From Lignipirellula cremea (GTDB lineage Bacteria > Planctomycetota > Planctomycetia > Pirellulales > Pirellulaceae): 64,000 nucleotides of DNA. Made by a program: the position numbers and the translations under genes. Position 1 is the stretch's first letter. Every line of letters starts with the position of its first letter. The stretch is from assembly GCF_007751035.1 (NCBI RefSeq), contig NZ_CP036433.1:7917001-7981000 (forward strand), in the 5' to 3' direction. Shown here piece after piece: positions 1 to 10,654 of the stretch. The notes beneath the pieces are model-generated. The model had not been told where the DNA came from. It made no database searches and worked only from the letters and a program-made list of their open reading frames with translations.

Positions 1-3000
1 CGATCAGCGTAAAGTTGGCGAACCGCGTCGCCTTGGCGAGCGTGGTGAACCGCCGCGCCAGACGCTCGGTGGCCGGATTCACGGGCGGCAGTTTGTCGTC
101 AGGCATCGTCGACCGCGGACTGTCTTCCGCCGGTAACGGCGGACCGGCAGGCGGCGTTTCGGATCGCGGCGGCAAGGACAATTGCGTGGTCCGGCCGACA
201 ACGTGGGAGGGCGGGGCGCCAGCGGCAGGACCATTTCCGCTGACTGCTTTGGCGACGGCCGGCTGCGGGTCGGCGGCAGGGACAATCTCCGGCGCCGATT
301 CATAATGCGTATCGTTGTCCGGCGGGGGACTGCTGAGCAACGAGGCGATCCGCGGCGGCGCATCAAACTCTTCTTCGAGCGACGCTTTCTGCGCGCGACG
401 GGCCTCTTCCTCTTCCGATAGACGGGATTGCACCTGGGCCGACAGCGGGATTTCCGGAGAAGCAACGACCGGCAGCGGAGGAGCAACGTCGTCGGGCGCC
501 GTTTGACGCACCAGCACGCCCTCGACCGGCGCCGCCGCGCGACTCGCTTCCCGCGCGCTGGCCTCAGACAGCTGCGATTCCGCCTGGGACAACAGCGACT
601 CCAGCTGAATCTGGCGGGACTGCAGACGGTCGTTTTCCGCCTGGGCTGCGGCCGCCTCCTGGCGAACCTGGTCGAGCTGGGTCTGGGCCGCCTCCTGTTC
701 CGCCAGCCGGGTCGTCTCCGCTGCGGCCAGTTTGCCTTCCTTCGTCTGCAGGCGAGCGTCGAGCGCGGCGTAAGCCGCCGACTGCTCCGAAAGTTCCTGC
801 TGCAGGCGGGCCTGGGCGGCCGTCAGCTCTTTGTTCTGCTGTTCCAGCGATTGCCGTTGTTGCTGGCTGGCCGCGGTCGCTTCCTCCCAGGACTGCCGGG
901 CCGTCGCCAGGTTTTGCTGATGCTCCTCACGAGCCGTTTCGGCCGTACGCTGGGCCGTTTCGGCCGCCTGACGGGAGGCTTCGGTCGCCTGCTGCCGCTC
1001 GTTTAACGCAGCCAGTTCCTGCTGCAGGGCGACCAGCTCCTGCTGTTGCGACACCTGCGCTTGCTGTTGCGATTCGCGCTCTTGTTGCTGGGTCGCAAGC
1101 TGCTGCTGGAGCGACTGGATCTCTTGCTGTTGCGAGGTGATCTCTTGCTGCTGGCGACGGTGCTGGTCGGTGGCGAACTGCTCCTGGCTGCCGGCCGCTT
1201 CCTCGAGCAGCTGGCTTGAGGCCGTGAGCTCGCGCGTCAGACGTTCCCGCTCCGCCTGCCAGGCGGCGGCCGCTTGCCGATGCTCTTCTTCCTGCGTCGC
1301 CCAGGTTTGTTCCCGGTGCGTCCAGCGCTGGGCGAGGTCGGCTTGTTCGGTCGCCTGGTCGGCCTGTTGCTGCAGCAGGGCCGCGTGCTGCTGTTTCAGC
1401 TCCTGCTGTTCCTGCTGCAGGGTTGCCAGTTCCTGCTGCAGCGACAGCTGCTCCTGTTCCGCCTGGGCCAGCTGGGCGGCGGCCTGCGTTTGTTCGGCTT
1501 GCCAGTTATCGTGCTGTTCCTGCAGGGCGACGGCCTGGGCGGCTTGCGGTTCCAGATCGGCCAGTCGCGACAGGAAGCCTTGCTGTTTCTGTTCCTGCTG
1601 CGACAGCGCGGCCTGCAGCTGTTCGACCTCCAACAGGGCCGACGTACAGCGTGCTTCGCTTTGCTCCTGGGCGGCGGCGGTAGCGGCCAGGGCCTCTTCC
1701 TGCTTTTTGATGTCGGCGGCCTGGACGGCCAGCTGCTTTTTGAGTTCCTGTTCCTGCTCGCGGAAGGACTGCTCTTCTGCCGCGGCCTGGTTGCGCTGGG
1801 AAGCCAGTTCGGCGGCGACTTTTTCGGCGTCAGCGGTCGCAGCGGCGGCCGCTTCCCGCAGCGGGACGAGAGCCTGCTCGTATTCGTCGGCCTGCAGCTG
1901 GAGCAGTTGCTCGGACTCGGCCTGGGCAGCGGCGGCCTGCTCCTTGGCTGCTTTCAGATCCTGCTGCAGGGATGCGAGCTGGGCCTGCTGGGCCGTCTGT
2001 TGTTCGGCTTGACGTGCGGCTTGATGCTCGACTTCTGCCTGAAGGCTGGAGATCTGTTTTTCGGCCTCGACACGGGCCGCCTGGTGCTCTTCGGCCTGCT
2101 GTCGCCACTGGTCGAGCTGAGTGGACAGCTGGGCCGTTTGCTGTTGCAACGCAGCCTGCTGGCTTTGATCGGTCTGGCGGGTTTTCTGCAGCTGTTCCAC
2201 TTCGTCCCGCAGCCTGGCGACATCGCTGGCGCTGCTTTCAGCCTCGCCGGAGGCGGCCCGGAGCTGTTGCTCAAGCTGCGCGATACGCGCCTGCTGCTCG
2301 TCCCCTGCGGCGACCTGCTGTTCTTGTTCGCGGAGACGATCGGCCTCGCGCGTTTCGGCCGCGTCGCGCAGTTGCTGCAGCTCGGCTGCTCCTGATTGCA
2401 GCGCCGTGTCCCGCTGGGCCAGCTGCTGCTGATGCTGTGCGAGTTGCTGTTCCAGCTGTTCGACCTGCTGGCGGCGTTCGGCGGCGGCCGCGGCCAGCAT
2501 TTGCTCCAGTTCTGCGATGCGTTGCTGGTTGCGAACCTGGTCGGCCGCTTGTTGCGAGGTCTGCTCGTGCTGACTGTGCGCTTCGGCCAGATCCTCTTCC
2601 AGACGCTGGCGTTGCTGCTGGAACGCTTCCGCCTGTTCCTGCAGACGGGTCGTCAGCTCGCGGACCTGTTCGCGCAGATCGCCGGCTTGCTGTTCGTGGC
2701 CGGCCGCCGTATCGGCCAGCCGACTCAGGCGGTCCCGCTCGGCGAGGTTTTCGGCGACGGTTTCGGCCAGGGTCTGTTCGTGCGACCGGACGAGCTGGGT
2801 GCGTTCCGTTTCCAGCCGCTGCAGAAACTCCGCTTCGAGCGAGGCTTTCGCTGCGTCAACCGCCTGGGCCAGTTCATCCGCGTGCGTTTGCTGGCTGGCC
2901 TGCAGGCGATCCTGCAGCTGGGCGATTTGCTCCTGCAGCTGGGCGATTTGCGTTTCCCGCTGCTCGCGATCGGCCTGGGAGCTTTGGGCCTGTTGTTCAA

Positions 3001-3646
3001 TCTGGACGACCGAAGCGCCCAGTTCCTCCAGCGATCGGGTGAGCGATTCCACCTGCTGCTGGGCCGTTTGCCGGGCGCTGTCGGCCTGCAGCAATTCGCC
3101 TTCGAGCTCGTCGATCCGATCCACGGCGTCGGCCAGTCGCTGGCCGGCGGTCTGGGCGTCGTAGTCGCGACGAACGAGGATTTCGTTCGCCTTTTTCTCC
3201 GAGGCCCGCAGCTGTTCGTGGGCGGCGTCGAGGCGTTTCTCCAGGACGTTAATCTGCGCCTGCAGGGCGGCCAGTTCGGCTTCATGAAGGCCGTTCCGAG
3301 CGGACGAGGCCGGGGCAGCCTGGGAGAACGAAGGGGCAGGCGACTCCTGCAGGTGATCCATACGAAAGGTCGTGGCGCCAATCCGGAAATCTTCGCCGGC
3401 GACAATGGTGAATTCGTGCGTGGCCTCTCCCAGCCGGATCGCCGGGTTACGGGCCGAATCCAGGCAGCGCACCAGCATCCGGTCGCCGTCAAGCTTCAGG
3501 TCGGCGTGCTCGCGCGAGACGCGCAAATCCCAGGGGACGGCCCAGCCATTCTGGGGCGCACGGCCCAGGCGGATCCATTCGCCCTCGGGGATATGGCGGC
3601 GCCAGCGTTGGCCCGCTTCGGGTCCGATAGCGACAAATTCCAGCAC
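1..3646 (-). CDS. FHA-domain giant coiled-coil protein (C-terminus outside window)
   Basis: Open on the minus strand for about 1215 codons from a GTG at 3646, running off the left edge. A GGAGAGG Shine-Dalgarno lies 8 nt upstream of the GTG, which decides the start. Residues about 20-90 form an FHA domain, with LGR near residue 27 and SREHA near 44-48, the usual phosphothreonine-binding signature. From about residue 100 to 1000 the protein is almost pure Gln/Glu/Ala/Leu heptad sequence, a very long coiled coil. A Pro/Ala-rich, probably disordered stretch follows toward the visible end. Long leucine-rich plus-strand frames here are antisense shadows of CAG codons. The family suggests a phospho-dependent scaffold, perhaps read by the Ser/Thr kinases nearby, but the partner is unknown. 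Very repetitive low-complexity composition makes homology weak outside FHA. Confidence 0.85.
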   Translation of the reverse strand, partial: MLEFVAIGPEAGQRWRRHIPEGEWIRLGRAPQNGWAVPWDLRVSREHADLKLDGDRMLVRCLDSARNPAIRLGEATHEFTIVAGEDFRIGATTFRMDHLQESPAPSFSQAAPASSARNGLHEAELAALQAQINVLEKRLDAAHEQLRASEKKANEILVRRDYDAQTAGQRLADAVDRIDELEGELLQADSARQTAQQQVESLTRSLEELGASVVQIEQQAQSSQADREQRETQIAQLQEQIAQLQDRLQASQQTHADELAQAVDAAKASLEAEFLQRLETERTQLVRSHEQTLAETVAENLAERDRLSRLADTAAGHEQQAGDLREQVRELTTRLQEQAEAFQQQRQRLEEDLAEAHSQHEQTSQQAADQVRNQQRIAELEQMLAAAAAERRQQVEQLEQQLAQHQQQLAQRDTALQSGAAELQQLRDAAETREADRLREQEQQVAAGDEQQARIAQLEQQLRAASGEAESSASDVARLRDEVEQLQKTRQTDQSQQAALQQQTAQLSTQLDQWRQQAEEHQAARVEAEKQISSLQAEVEHQAARQAEQQTAQQAQLASLQQDLKAAKEQAAAAQAESEQLLQLQADEYEQALVPLREAAAAATADAEKVAAELASQRNQAAAEEQSFREQEQELKKQLAVQAADIKKQEEALAATAAAQEQSEARCTSALLEVEQLQAALSQQEQKQQGFLSRLADLEPQAAQAVALQEQHDNWQAEQTQAAAQLAQAEQEQLSLQQELATLQQEQQELKQQHAALLQQQADQATEQADLAQRWTHREQTWATQEEEHRQAAAAWQAERERLTRELTASSQLLEEAAGSQEQFATDQHRRQQQEITSQQQEIQSLQQQLATQQQERESQQQAQVSQQQELVALQQELAALNERQQATEASRQAAETAQRTAETAREEHQQNLATARQSWEEATAASQQQRQSLEQQNKELTAAQARLQQELSEQSAAYAALDARLQTKEGKLAAAETTRLAEQEAAQTQLDQVRQEAAAAQAENDRLQSRQIQLESLLSQAESQLSEASAREASRAAAPVEGVLVRQTAPDDVAPPLPVVASPEIPLSAQVQSRLSEEEEARRAQKASLEEEFDAPPRIASLLSSPPPDNDTHYESAPEIVPAADPQPAVAKAVSGNGPAAGAPPSHVVGRTTQLSLPPRSETPPAGPPLPAEDSPRSTMPDDKLPPVNPATERLARRFTTLAKATRFANFTLI

Positions 3647-3789
3647 AGTGATTGCCTCTCCACGTCATTTTCGCCGCGATACGCACCACGGCGGTCGTAG
3701 TTCGACGATAACTTACGGATCGTTTCCAATCAATGTTTCGTCGGCCTCGGCATGGCCGTGAAGCGGTGGAAAAGAGCGAGCCAGCCAGA

Positions 3790-4866
3790 TTAAGCGCCAC
3801 ACTCCCCCTGACCGCGGTGAATCGCCGGATCCGGGTGCTGGCCGGGACGATCTTCCGAGTACCACTTTGCAAACACCGCCTGCAGGTCTTCGCGACCGTG
3901 CATCTTTCCCCAGTCCGGACGCACCTGTTCAAAATCCGGGTGCAGGGCCGAGTACTTGATGCCGAACTTTCGCATGCCAACCGCGCAGCGATCCACGCCA
4001 TACAGTTCTTCCGCCAGCGAGTAGTGCTCGGCGATAATCTCCCGCTGCTCAAACAGGCTCGGCGGATCCGGCAACGGCAAACCCGCGGCCAGCGCCCGGG
4101 CCTGCGAGAAAATCCAGGGGTTGCCAATCGCCCCCCGCGCCACGGTCACGCCGTCGACGCCTGTCTGGCGCATCATTTCCAGGCAATCCGCGGCCGAGAA
4201 CAGGTCGCCGCTGCCCAGCACAATGCGATCCCCCAGGAACTGCTTGACTTCGCGCAGGAAATTCCAGTTGCTGGGGCCAATGTAGCGCTGTTTGACGGTT
4301 CGCCCATGGACCGTCACGGCGGCCACTCCGCGGGCAAAGGCGCCTTCCAGGATGGTGAAAAAGTTATCGCGGGCCTCGGCGGAGTCATCAATGCCGCGGC
4401 GCATTTTGACCGTGACCGGGATATGCGCCGGCGTGGCGTCGCGGGTGCGCTGGATGACTTCCAGGGCGACATCGGGCTGTCCCAAATGGAAGCCGCCGCG
4501 GCAGCGTCCCAGCACCTTTTTGACCGGGCAGCCAAAGTTGATATCGATCACATCAAAGCCGGCTTCCACCAGCTTTGTCGATGCGGCGGCGAACTGCTCC
4601 GGCTCGGCCCCCATCAACTGGCCGGCGACCGGATGTTCTTCGTCGGTCAGGTACAAGAAATGACTCGTCCGCTGACGCCCTTTAAGCGACAGCAGGAACT
4701 GATCGAGCATCACTTCGCACAGCGTGTACGAAGCGCCCAGCCGCCGGGCGATGACCCGCATGGGGCAATCGCTGTAACCCGACAAAGCCGCCTGAACGAC
4801 GGGAAACCCGACGTACACAGGGCCAATCGAGAGCGGAGCAAGAGCAGGGGGGGGAACAGTCGCCAC
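3790..4866 (-). CDS. dus: tRNA-dihydrouridine synthase (Dus family)
   Basis: A 358-residue flavin-dependent TIM-barrel enzyme that reduces uridine to dihydrouridine in tRNA. The N-terminal part has the Dus pattern GFPVVQAALSGYSD. The family-defining stretch DVIDINFGCPVKKV is followed by G-rich phosphate-binding segments, including VHGRTVKQRY and GSGDLFSA. Length is normal for the family. The GTG at 4866 is the only plausible start after an in-frame TAA, and no strong Shine-Dalgarno is visible. The gene lies 143 bp downstream of the FHA gene start (the two are arranged head to tail on the same strand) and 185 bp downstream of ilvB. Which subgroup (DusA, DusB or DusC) cannot be decided by eye. 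Confidence 0.93.
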   Translation of the reverse strand: MATVPPPALAPLSIGPVYVGFPVVQAALSGYSDCPMRVIARRLGASYTLCEVMLDQFLLSLKGRQRTSHFLYLTDEEHPVAGQLMGAEPEQFAAASTKLVEAGFDVIDINFGCPVKKVLGRCRGGFHLGQPDVALEVIQRTRDATPAHIPVTVKMRRGIDDSAEARDNFFTILEGAFARGVAAVTVHGRTVKQRYIGPSNWNFLREVKQFLGDRIVLGSGDLFSAADCLEMMRQTGVDGVTVARGAIGNPWIFSQARALAAGLPLPDPPSLFEQREIIAEHYSLAEELYGVDRCAVGMRKFGIKYSALHPDFEQVRPDWGKMHGREDLQAVFAKWYSEDRPGQHPDPAIHRGQGECGA

Positions 4867-5051
4867 AGCTTCAGGTTCGTTCTCGAGGAAACGGTCGACT
4901 TGGAATCGCGAGGGAAATTACCTGGCGATTTTGGTTTCATCGTTTTGCGAAAAAGCAGACGTAGAAAGTCGACTAACCGTCGATTTCCGACGGCAATATC
5001 GTCCCACGTTTCTTGACGTCGCTTCTTCACCACGCGTCTTTATGCAGTGCT

Positions 5052-6827
5052 TTATTCGACGATGATCTCATCGACGGTGCCGCCCGACGGAATCATCGGC
5101 AGCACGTGCTCCTGGTAGGGCACTTGCACGTCCAGAACGTACGGTCCGTCGTAGTTGATCATCTCTTCGATCGCCGCGTCCAGCTCGCTCTTTTTGCTGA
5201 CGGTGGCCGCGCCACACCCGTAACCTTTGGCGATCTGCACAAAGTCCGGGTAACGTTCCTTCGCGTAGGCGTGGTCGTCGGCGTCCTGGATGCCGCTGGC
5301 CAGTTCATGGTGAATCGGTCCCAGGTAGGTATGGGCCCGGTTCCCCTTCATGAAGCGATCTTCCCACTGCACCACCATGCCCAGGTGCTGGTTGTTGAGC
5401 AGCAGCACTTTCACCGGCAGGTTTTCGCAATAGCAGGTCGCCAGTTCCTGGATGTTCATCTGGAAGCTGCCGTCGCCGTCGATATCGATCACCAGGGCGT
5501 CGGGGTTGGCCGCCTGGGCGCCCATCGCTGAAGGCAGACCAAAGCCCATGGTTCCCAGGCCGGAGCTCGACATCCAGGTGCGGGGCGAGGTGAACTGAAA
5601 AAACTGGGCGGCCCACATTTGATGCTGACCGACGCCCACGCCGACGATGGTGTTCCGATCGGCCGTTTTCTGGGACAGCGTGCGGATGGCGTGCTGCTGC
5701 AGGATGCCGTCGAACTTTTCATCGTACTTGAAGGGGTGGGCTTTCTTCCATTCGGCGCACTGTTTGACCCAGGGCTCGATATTTTCGCACTTTTCGACCT
5801 GTTTGTTCAGTTCTGCCAGGGCGAACTTCACATCGCTGACAATCGGAAAATGGGCCGGCTTGTTCTTGTTGAGCTCCGACGGATCAATATCGATATGAAT
5901 GATCTTCGCCTTCTTGGCGAATTCCGCCAGTTTGCCCGTCACGCGGTCATCGAACCGCACGCCCAGGGCGATCAGCAGGTCGCAATCGCGGACCGCATAG
6001 TTGGAGTACACGCTGCCGTGCATGCCCAGCATGTCGAGTGAGAGCGGGTCGGCGTTGGGGAAGACTCCCAGCCCCATGACAGTCATCGCCACGGGAATGC
6101 CCGTTTTACGGATAAAGGCCCGCAAATCTTCGCTGGCTTCGCTGGCGATCACGCCGCCGCCGGCGTAGATCACGGGGCGTTTGGCCAGCTTGATCGCGGC
6201 CGCCACCTGGCGAATCTGCTCCGGCTGGGCCAGGCGTTCTTCCATTTTGTAGCCGGGCAGGTTCATCGGCGCGTCCCAGTCGACTTCGCACGAATCTTCC
6301 TGCACGTCTTTGGGAATGTCGACCAGCACCGGACCCGGGCGGCCCGTCGTGGCAATATGAAACGCCTCACGCATGACGCGAGCCAGATCGCGAACGTCGG
6401 TCACCAGGTAATGATGCTTGGTAATGCCGCGGCAGACCTCGACAATCGGCGTCTCCTGGAACGCATCGGAACCAATGACGGGCGTTTTCACCTGGCCGGT
6501 AATGGCGATCAACGGGATACTGTCGAGCTTGGCGTCGGCAATCGCCGTCACCAGATTCGTGGCGCCGGGACCGCTGGTCGCCATGCAGACGCCCACCTTG
6601 CCGGTGGTGCGGGCAATACCTTGCGCGGCGAAACCGCCGCCCTGTTCATGGCGGGGCAGGATCGTACGAATCTGGTCGGAAAAACGCGTCAGCGCCTGGT
6701 GCAACGGCATGCTGGCGCCGCCGGGATAGGCGAACAGCAGCTTTACCCCGTGGTTTACCAACGATTTTACCAAGATGTCGGCGCCAATCATCACGGTCGA
6801 ATGGGTCGATTGGTTCGTGGTAGCCAC
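5052..6827 (-). CDS. ilvB: acetolactate synthase, large (catalytic) subunit
   Basis: A 591-residue ThDP-dependent enzyme condensing two pyruvates (or pyruvate and 2-oxobutyrate) in the first common step of branched-chain amino-acid synthesis. The N-terminal PYR domain has [15 protein letters not shown] and the RHEQ catalytic glutamate at about residue 61, then the conserved [11 protein letters not shown]. The C-terminal PP domain has GDGSFQMN near residue 450, the ThDP/Mg binding motif. I chose the GTG at 6827 because GAGGA lies 8 nt upstream; the frame stays open a further 26 codons but that extension is not family-like. No ilvN regulatory subunit is adjacent, so it must be elsewhere or absent. 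Confidence 0.95.
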   Translation of the reverse strand: MATTNQSTHSTVMIGADILVKSLVNHGVKLLFAYPGGASMPLHQALTRFSDQIRTILPRHEQGGGFAAQGIARTTGKVGVCMATSGPGATNLVTAIADAKLDSIPLIAITGQVKTPVIGSDAFQETPIVEVCRGITKHHYLVTDVRDLARVMREAFHIATTGRPGPVLVDIPKDVQEDSCEVDWDAPMNLPGYKMEERLAQPEQIRQVAAAIKLAKRPVIYAGGGVIASEASEDLRAFIRKTGIPVAMTVMGLGVFPNADPLSLDMLGMHGSVYSNYAVRDCDLLIALGVRFDDRVTGKLAEFAKKAKIIHIDIDPSELNKNKPAHFPIVSDVKFALAELNKQVEKCENIEPWVKQCAEWKKAHPFKYDEKFDGILQQHAIRTLSQKTADRNTIVGVGVGQHQMWAAQFFQFTSPRTWMSSSGLGTMGFGLPSAMGAQAANPDALVIDIDGDGSFQMNIQELATCYCENLPVKVLLLNNQHLGMVVQWEDRFMKGNRAHTYLGPIHHELASGIQDADDHAYAKERYPDFVQIAKGYGCGAATVSKKSELDAAIEEMINYDGPYVLDVQVPYQEHVLPMIPSGGTVDEIIVE

Positions 6828-7108
6828 AGAAAAAATCCTCGTTCGCGAACTAAGTACCAGCGAGTCAAAATCGGGTTTGCTCTGATAATCGAAAAACCCG
6901 GCCAATTATCGAGTTTAGAAAGAAATGGGCGTTTCTTCAATTGGGCAAAACCCAATGCGGCTCTTCCCCTGCCTGTCAAAGCCCTGGCAACGCCTGTTTT
7001 AACGGTTTTTCAACTCCCGCGGGACCTGCTAAAAGTAATCTTCATCTTCCTGGACTCTTCCCCAGCCTGCCTCCGTTCGGCAGTCCCCCCCGTCAAGGAT
7101 CGCCCCGC

Positions 7109-7837
7109 ATGACGATCGCCCTGATCCTGGCGTCCCTGGTTCTGCTGGTCCTGTTCGGCGTTCTGACGTGGCATGCGCTCAACGATTTTTCCTACCTGGG
7201 GGGAGCGGGCGTACGCCACAGCTACTCCTGGGGAGCTCGTTGTTATGACGGCAAATGGCGATCCCCCAGCTATCAGAACGCGGCCCAGACCCGACAGCTG
7301 CTGGCCCCGTTACTGGAGCAGGCCGGCGGCGACCCGGCCGCGGTGGTCGTGGATCTGGCCTGCGGCACGGGCCGCTTTACCCGACTGATGCTGGCTGAAG
7401 AAGAATTCCGGGGGAAGATCATCGCGGTCGATTTCGCCCCCGGCATGCTGCGAGAGCTGCGCCGTGTCCTGCAGGAGATGCCGCCCGCCGCACAGTCGCG
7501 AGTGGAGATCCAGGAGCAGGACGTTCGCCAGTGGCGCCCTGCCGCCGAATCGCTGCAGGCGGTCGCGTTACTGGAAGCGGCCGAGATTATTCATCCGCTG
7601 GGCCCGACGCTGGAAGCGATCTTTGTCGGGCTGCAGCCCGGCGGCCTGCTGCTGACGACAGTCGTCGGCAACGGCTTCGGCTGGCTGTTCCCCGGACGAC
7701 GCCAGGCCCGGGCCGAGTTCTCCGACTGGCTCGCCGAGATCGGCTTCGTCGAAATCCAGCGTCACCCCTGGCGGCGTCGCTACGACTGGCTGCTCGCCCG
7801 CAAACCACTCCCACCGGCTCGCTCCCATCCCCCGTAG
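7109..7837 (+). CDS. membrane-anchored class I SAM-dependent methyltransferase
   Basis: A 242-residue protein. Residues 1-22 are one hydrophobic helix that would anchor it to the membrane. It is followed by a Rossmann methyltransferase domain with motif I VVVDLACGTGRF at residues 79-90, an acidic strand end (IAVDFAPGML), and a late motif GLQPGGLLLTTVV. The ATG at 7109 is preceded by AAGGA with 9-nt spacing. Divergent from ilvB with 281 bp between. The substrate cannot be inferred; quinone, lipid or small-molecule methylation are all possible. Confidence 0.85.
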   Translation: MTIALILASLVLLVLFGVLTWHALNDFSYLGGAGVRHSYSWGARCYDGKWRSPSYQNAAQTRQLLAPLLEQAGGDPAAVVVDLACGTGRFTRLMLAEEEFRGKIIAVDFAPGMLRELRRVLQEMPPAAQSRVEIQEQDVRQWRPAAESLQAVALLEAAEIIHPLGPTLEAIFVGLQPGGLLLTTVVGNGFGWLFPGRRQARAEFSDWLAEIGFVEIQRHPWRRRYDWLLARKPLPPARSHPP

Positions 7838-7904
7838 TAGAGCTGGCCTCCCTTCCTGCAGGGGAGACGAGAAGCAGGTTGTGGCTGGGTCCATTAGGGC
7901 TGTG

Positions 7905-10415
7905 CTAGGGCCGTTCCTGGAGGAGGACGGTCCAGCCGCTGGGGCCGCGGGAGCGGGTTTGCATGGGGGCGACGACCTGGGCGGCGGCGACGGTCCAGTC
8001 GCCCTGGTACTGCGGATCGTATTCGCCCATGACGTCGTGGTAGCCGTCGAGGAGACGCTCGCCGGCGGTCGCAGGGGCCATGCGAGTGATCTTCTCGTAC
8101 TCCTCCGGCGAAAGGTGCGGCGTGAGCAGGCTGCTGGTCTGGGGGTCCTCGTGCTGCTCGATCGCCTTTTGCAGGGCCGGGTGATGCAGGATCAGCCCTT
8201 GCTGGTTCACGGCCGAGGTATCGTCCGGCGTGCCGGCCAGCCGATCGGCGTACACGATCGCCAGGGCCGTTCCTTCTTCAAACGACCTGCCGACCGCCGT
8301 CATCTGCCCCAGTTCCACCGCCATGCCGATGACTCCCAGCACCTTGCCGCTGGATCCCTCGCGGATGGGAACCGAAAATGCCACCACGTACTCGCGATGC
8401 GTGCCGCGGAACGGACGCGTGATCGAGGGAGCCGTGAGCGGGGCCGGAGCCGCTCCTGCCTGCGGGGCGTAGTTGGCCCCTTGCCCATGAAAGTACTCGC
8501 GAGAGCTGTAGTGCTGGCCCAGGCTGCTGAAGCGATTCCCCTGATCGTCCAGGAACGGATAGCGTGCGACCTGTGTGCCGACACCATCGGCCGCATTGAC
8601 GAACCAGCAATAGGCCGGCAACTCCTCCTCATAACGCTCCGCCGTCGTCTTCAACCAGGCGTTGAGGGGCGAGTCCGCCTGCAGTGACAGATGCTTGTCC
8701 GCCGCCTCGTCCTGCTTTTCCTCGCCTGCCTCAGGCGGCTCCAGCCAGGCGGCCAGACGCGGATCTCGGGCGGCCGCATCGAGAGCCCATAACCGGCGAT
8801 CCATTTCATACGCCAGGGAATCGGCAGCCAACTCCACGCGGGCAATCATGCCGGCCCGTCGGGCCTGGCTTTCCCGCCGGGCCAGTCGCGACTGCAGGCC
8901 GACAAAAACGGCAGTCAGCAGACCGATCGCCAGCAGGGACGCCAGCGCTACTTGCGCCGCCCGATGATGGCGTCGCACAAAGCGACCCGCCGCCCGGGAG
9001 AACGGCTCGCGATAGCAGCTGACAGGTTCGTCGGCCAGGAAGCGGTTCAGATCGTCCGCCAGCGCCAGGGCCGACGCATATCGCTCGGCCGGATTAAGGG
9101 CCATCGCCTTCTGGCAGATCTTTGCCAATGCGTGCGAGACATCTGGCTTCCGCTTGCGGACGGACGGATAGTCGCCATGAATCACCTGACGCCGCAACAA
9201 CGTTGCGACCGTCGTGTCATACGGCGTTTGGCCGGTCAGCAACACATAAAGGGTTGCTCCCAGACTGAACAGGTCGGAGCTGCGGGTGATCACAGCGTCG
9301 CCTGCGGCCTGCTCCGGGCTCATGTAGGGCAGGGTGCCGGTGTTCTGGCTGGACCCGCCGACGGGCGATTCCAGGGAGCCAAAGGCCAGGGTCAGTTCGC
9401 CGCTGGAACGCTCTTCTTCGCCGCGGGCGATCATGCGGGCCGAGCCCCAGTCGGCGACGAACGTTTCGCCGTATCGCCCCAGGATGATGTTCTGCGGTTT
9501 GATATCACAGTGCAGCACGCCCCGATTGTGCGCGTATGCGATCGTTTTGCAGACGGCGATAAAGTGCGTCAGCAGCTCGCGCAGGGCGATCGCATGGTCG
9601 CCCGCCGCACGCTGCGATTGCGGATGATGGAACCGCTGGATCGCTTCTTCCAGAGTCGGCCCGCGAATCAGCCGCATGGCGTAAAAGGGGCCATGCTCGG
9701 GATGTTCGCTCACGCCGTACACGGGGACCACGCCCGGATGCTCCAGCCGGCCCGTCACTTCGGCTTCGGCCAGGAACTGGCTTCTGGCGGCCGGGTCGTC
9801 GACGCATTTCGCCTGCATGAACTTGACCGCCACATGCCGCCGCAGATGGGCGTCTTCTGCGCGGTAGATCATGCCGAGCCCGCCGTCGGCCAGGTGCTCC
9901 AGGCGAACCAGGCGGGTCTCCAAGGCCACTTCGGGCAAGGCGCGTTCCGGCCGCGAGGTGGTAAAATCGCCAAAGCTGCCGGCCTGGGGCAGAAAATCGA
10001 GGCCGCGAAACAGCTCCTGCCAGGCATCGATCAGGCGGCGCACTTCGTCCGCAAGATGGGGCGCGGGAGCACACAGCGTCTGCAGATCGACGGTCTCGCC
10101 GGCCTGGGTCCGGTCCCGCCAGATATCAAACAGTTCCGTCGCCTGCAGCGAGCCGCTTGCGTTGCCGGTTTCCGGTTGCGATGATCCCACCAGTAGGTTT
10201 CTCCTGGAGCATTCCGGGTGTGGGCGTCGCCCTGCCGCAGGTTGCCCTGGCTTGCTGCTGCCCGGCGTCCCGTCGGCTGGCGAAGCCTTATTTGCAAGGC
10301 GATCCGACGGCTGACGGACGGTGCGTGCTTGATTGTAGGCGGCGACCATTTCCGCATCCAGAGTAACCTGTCTGGAGTTGCACCCGTTTTGGAAAGGGAT
10401 TGATTGTTCTACCAT
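7905..10415 (-). CDS. Ser/Thr protein kinase with transmembrane helix and C-terminal Cache-like sensor
   Basis: About 836 residues. A cytoplasmic N-terminal extension is followed by a Hanks-type kinase domain, about residues 168-465. It has a glycine loop GGLGMIYRAED, VAVK lysine near 198, HCDIKPQN catalytic loop with Asp near 304, and DWGSA in place of DFG, a variant I associate with planctomycete kinases. The catalytic residues are intact. A transmembrane helix follows at about 487-508. The remaining 320 residues look like a periplasmic Cache-type ligand sensor (helical start, then FVNAADGVGTQVARYPF and YVVAFSVPI). This would be a one-component receptor kinase with inverted order relative to histidine kinases. 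Start is uncertain: ATG at 10415 is used, while TTG 10421 and ATG 10349 are alternatives. Confidence 0.9.
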   Translation of the reverse strand: MVEQSIPFQNGCNSRQVTLDAEMVAAYNQARTVRQPSDRLANKASPADGTPGSSKPGQPAAGRRPHPECSRRNLLVGSSQPETGNASGSLQATELFDIWRDRTQAGETVDLQTLCAPAPHLADEVRRLIDAWQELFRGLDFLPQAGSFGDFTTSRPERALPEVALETRLVRLEHLADGGLGMIYRAEDAHLRRHVAVKFMQAKCVDDPAARSQFLAEAEVTGRLEHPGVVPVYGVSEHPEHGPFYAMRLIRGPTLEEAIQRFHHPQSQRAAGDHAIALRELLTHFIAVCKTIAYAHNRGVLHCDIKPQNIILGRYGETFVADWGSARMIARGEEERSSGELTLAFGSLESPVGGSSQNTGTLPYMSPEQAAGDAVITRSSDLFSLGATLYVLLTGQTPYDTTVATLLRRQVIHGDYPSVRKRKPDVSHALAKICQKAMALNPAERYASALALADDLNRFLADEPVSCYREPFSRAAGRFVRRHHRAAQVALASLLAIGLLTAVFVGLQSRLARRESQARRAGMIARVELAADSLAYEMDRRLWALDAAARDPRLAAWLEPPEAGEEKQDEAADKHLSLQADSPLNAWLKTTAERYEEELPAYCWFVNAADGVGTQVARYPFLDDQGNRFSSLGQHYSSREYFHGQGANYAPQAGAAPAPLTAPSITRPFRGTHREYVVAFSVPIREGSSGKVLGVIGMAVELGQMTAVGRSFEEGTALAIVYADRLAGTPDDTSAVNQQGLILHHPALQKAIEQHEDPQTSSLLTPHLSPEEYEKITRMAPATAGERLLDGYHDVMGEYDPQYQGDWTVAAAQVVAPMQTRSRGPSGWTVLLQERP

Positions 10416-10654
10416 TGGCAAAAGACGGGACTCGAGACAAGCAATTCACAAGGAACGGGTATGAGGCGATTTGCTCCCGGAAGTTCGTCTTGGGCTCAAC
10501 AGCACCCCACGACCGGCGTGGCGGGTCTCGGCCTGGGCGACCTTGGTTTCCGGCTTGCCCCTTCCCATAAACAGAAACCGCAGCAATCGCCGCCGTCTGG
10601 GCCCGGCGTCCTAAAAATGCGTATTCGATTGGCAAGGTTGACCCGGCGCCCGGC

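Noticed and set aside
428-3761. Long leucine-rich plus-strand frames across the first 3.7 kb
   Set aside because: They are exactly antisense to the Gln-rich coiled-coil gene (CAG read as CTG) and have no domain or start signal of their own.
6941-7108. N-terminal extension of the methyltransferase
   Set aside because: The ATG at 7109 has AAGGA upstream and starts a clean membrane helix; the upstream codons are Pro/Ser-rich leader sequence.
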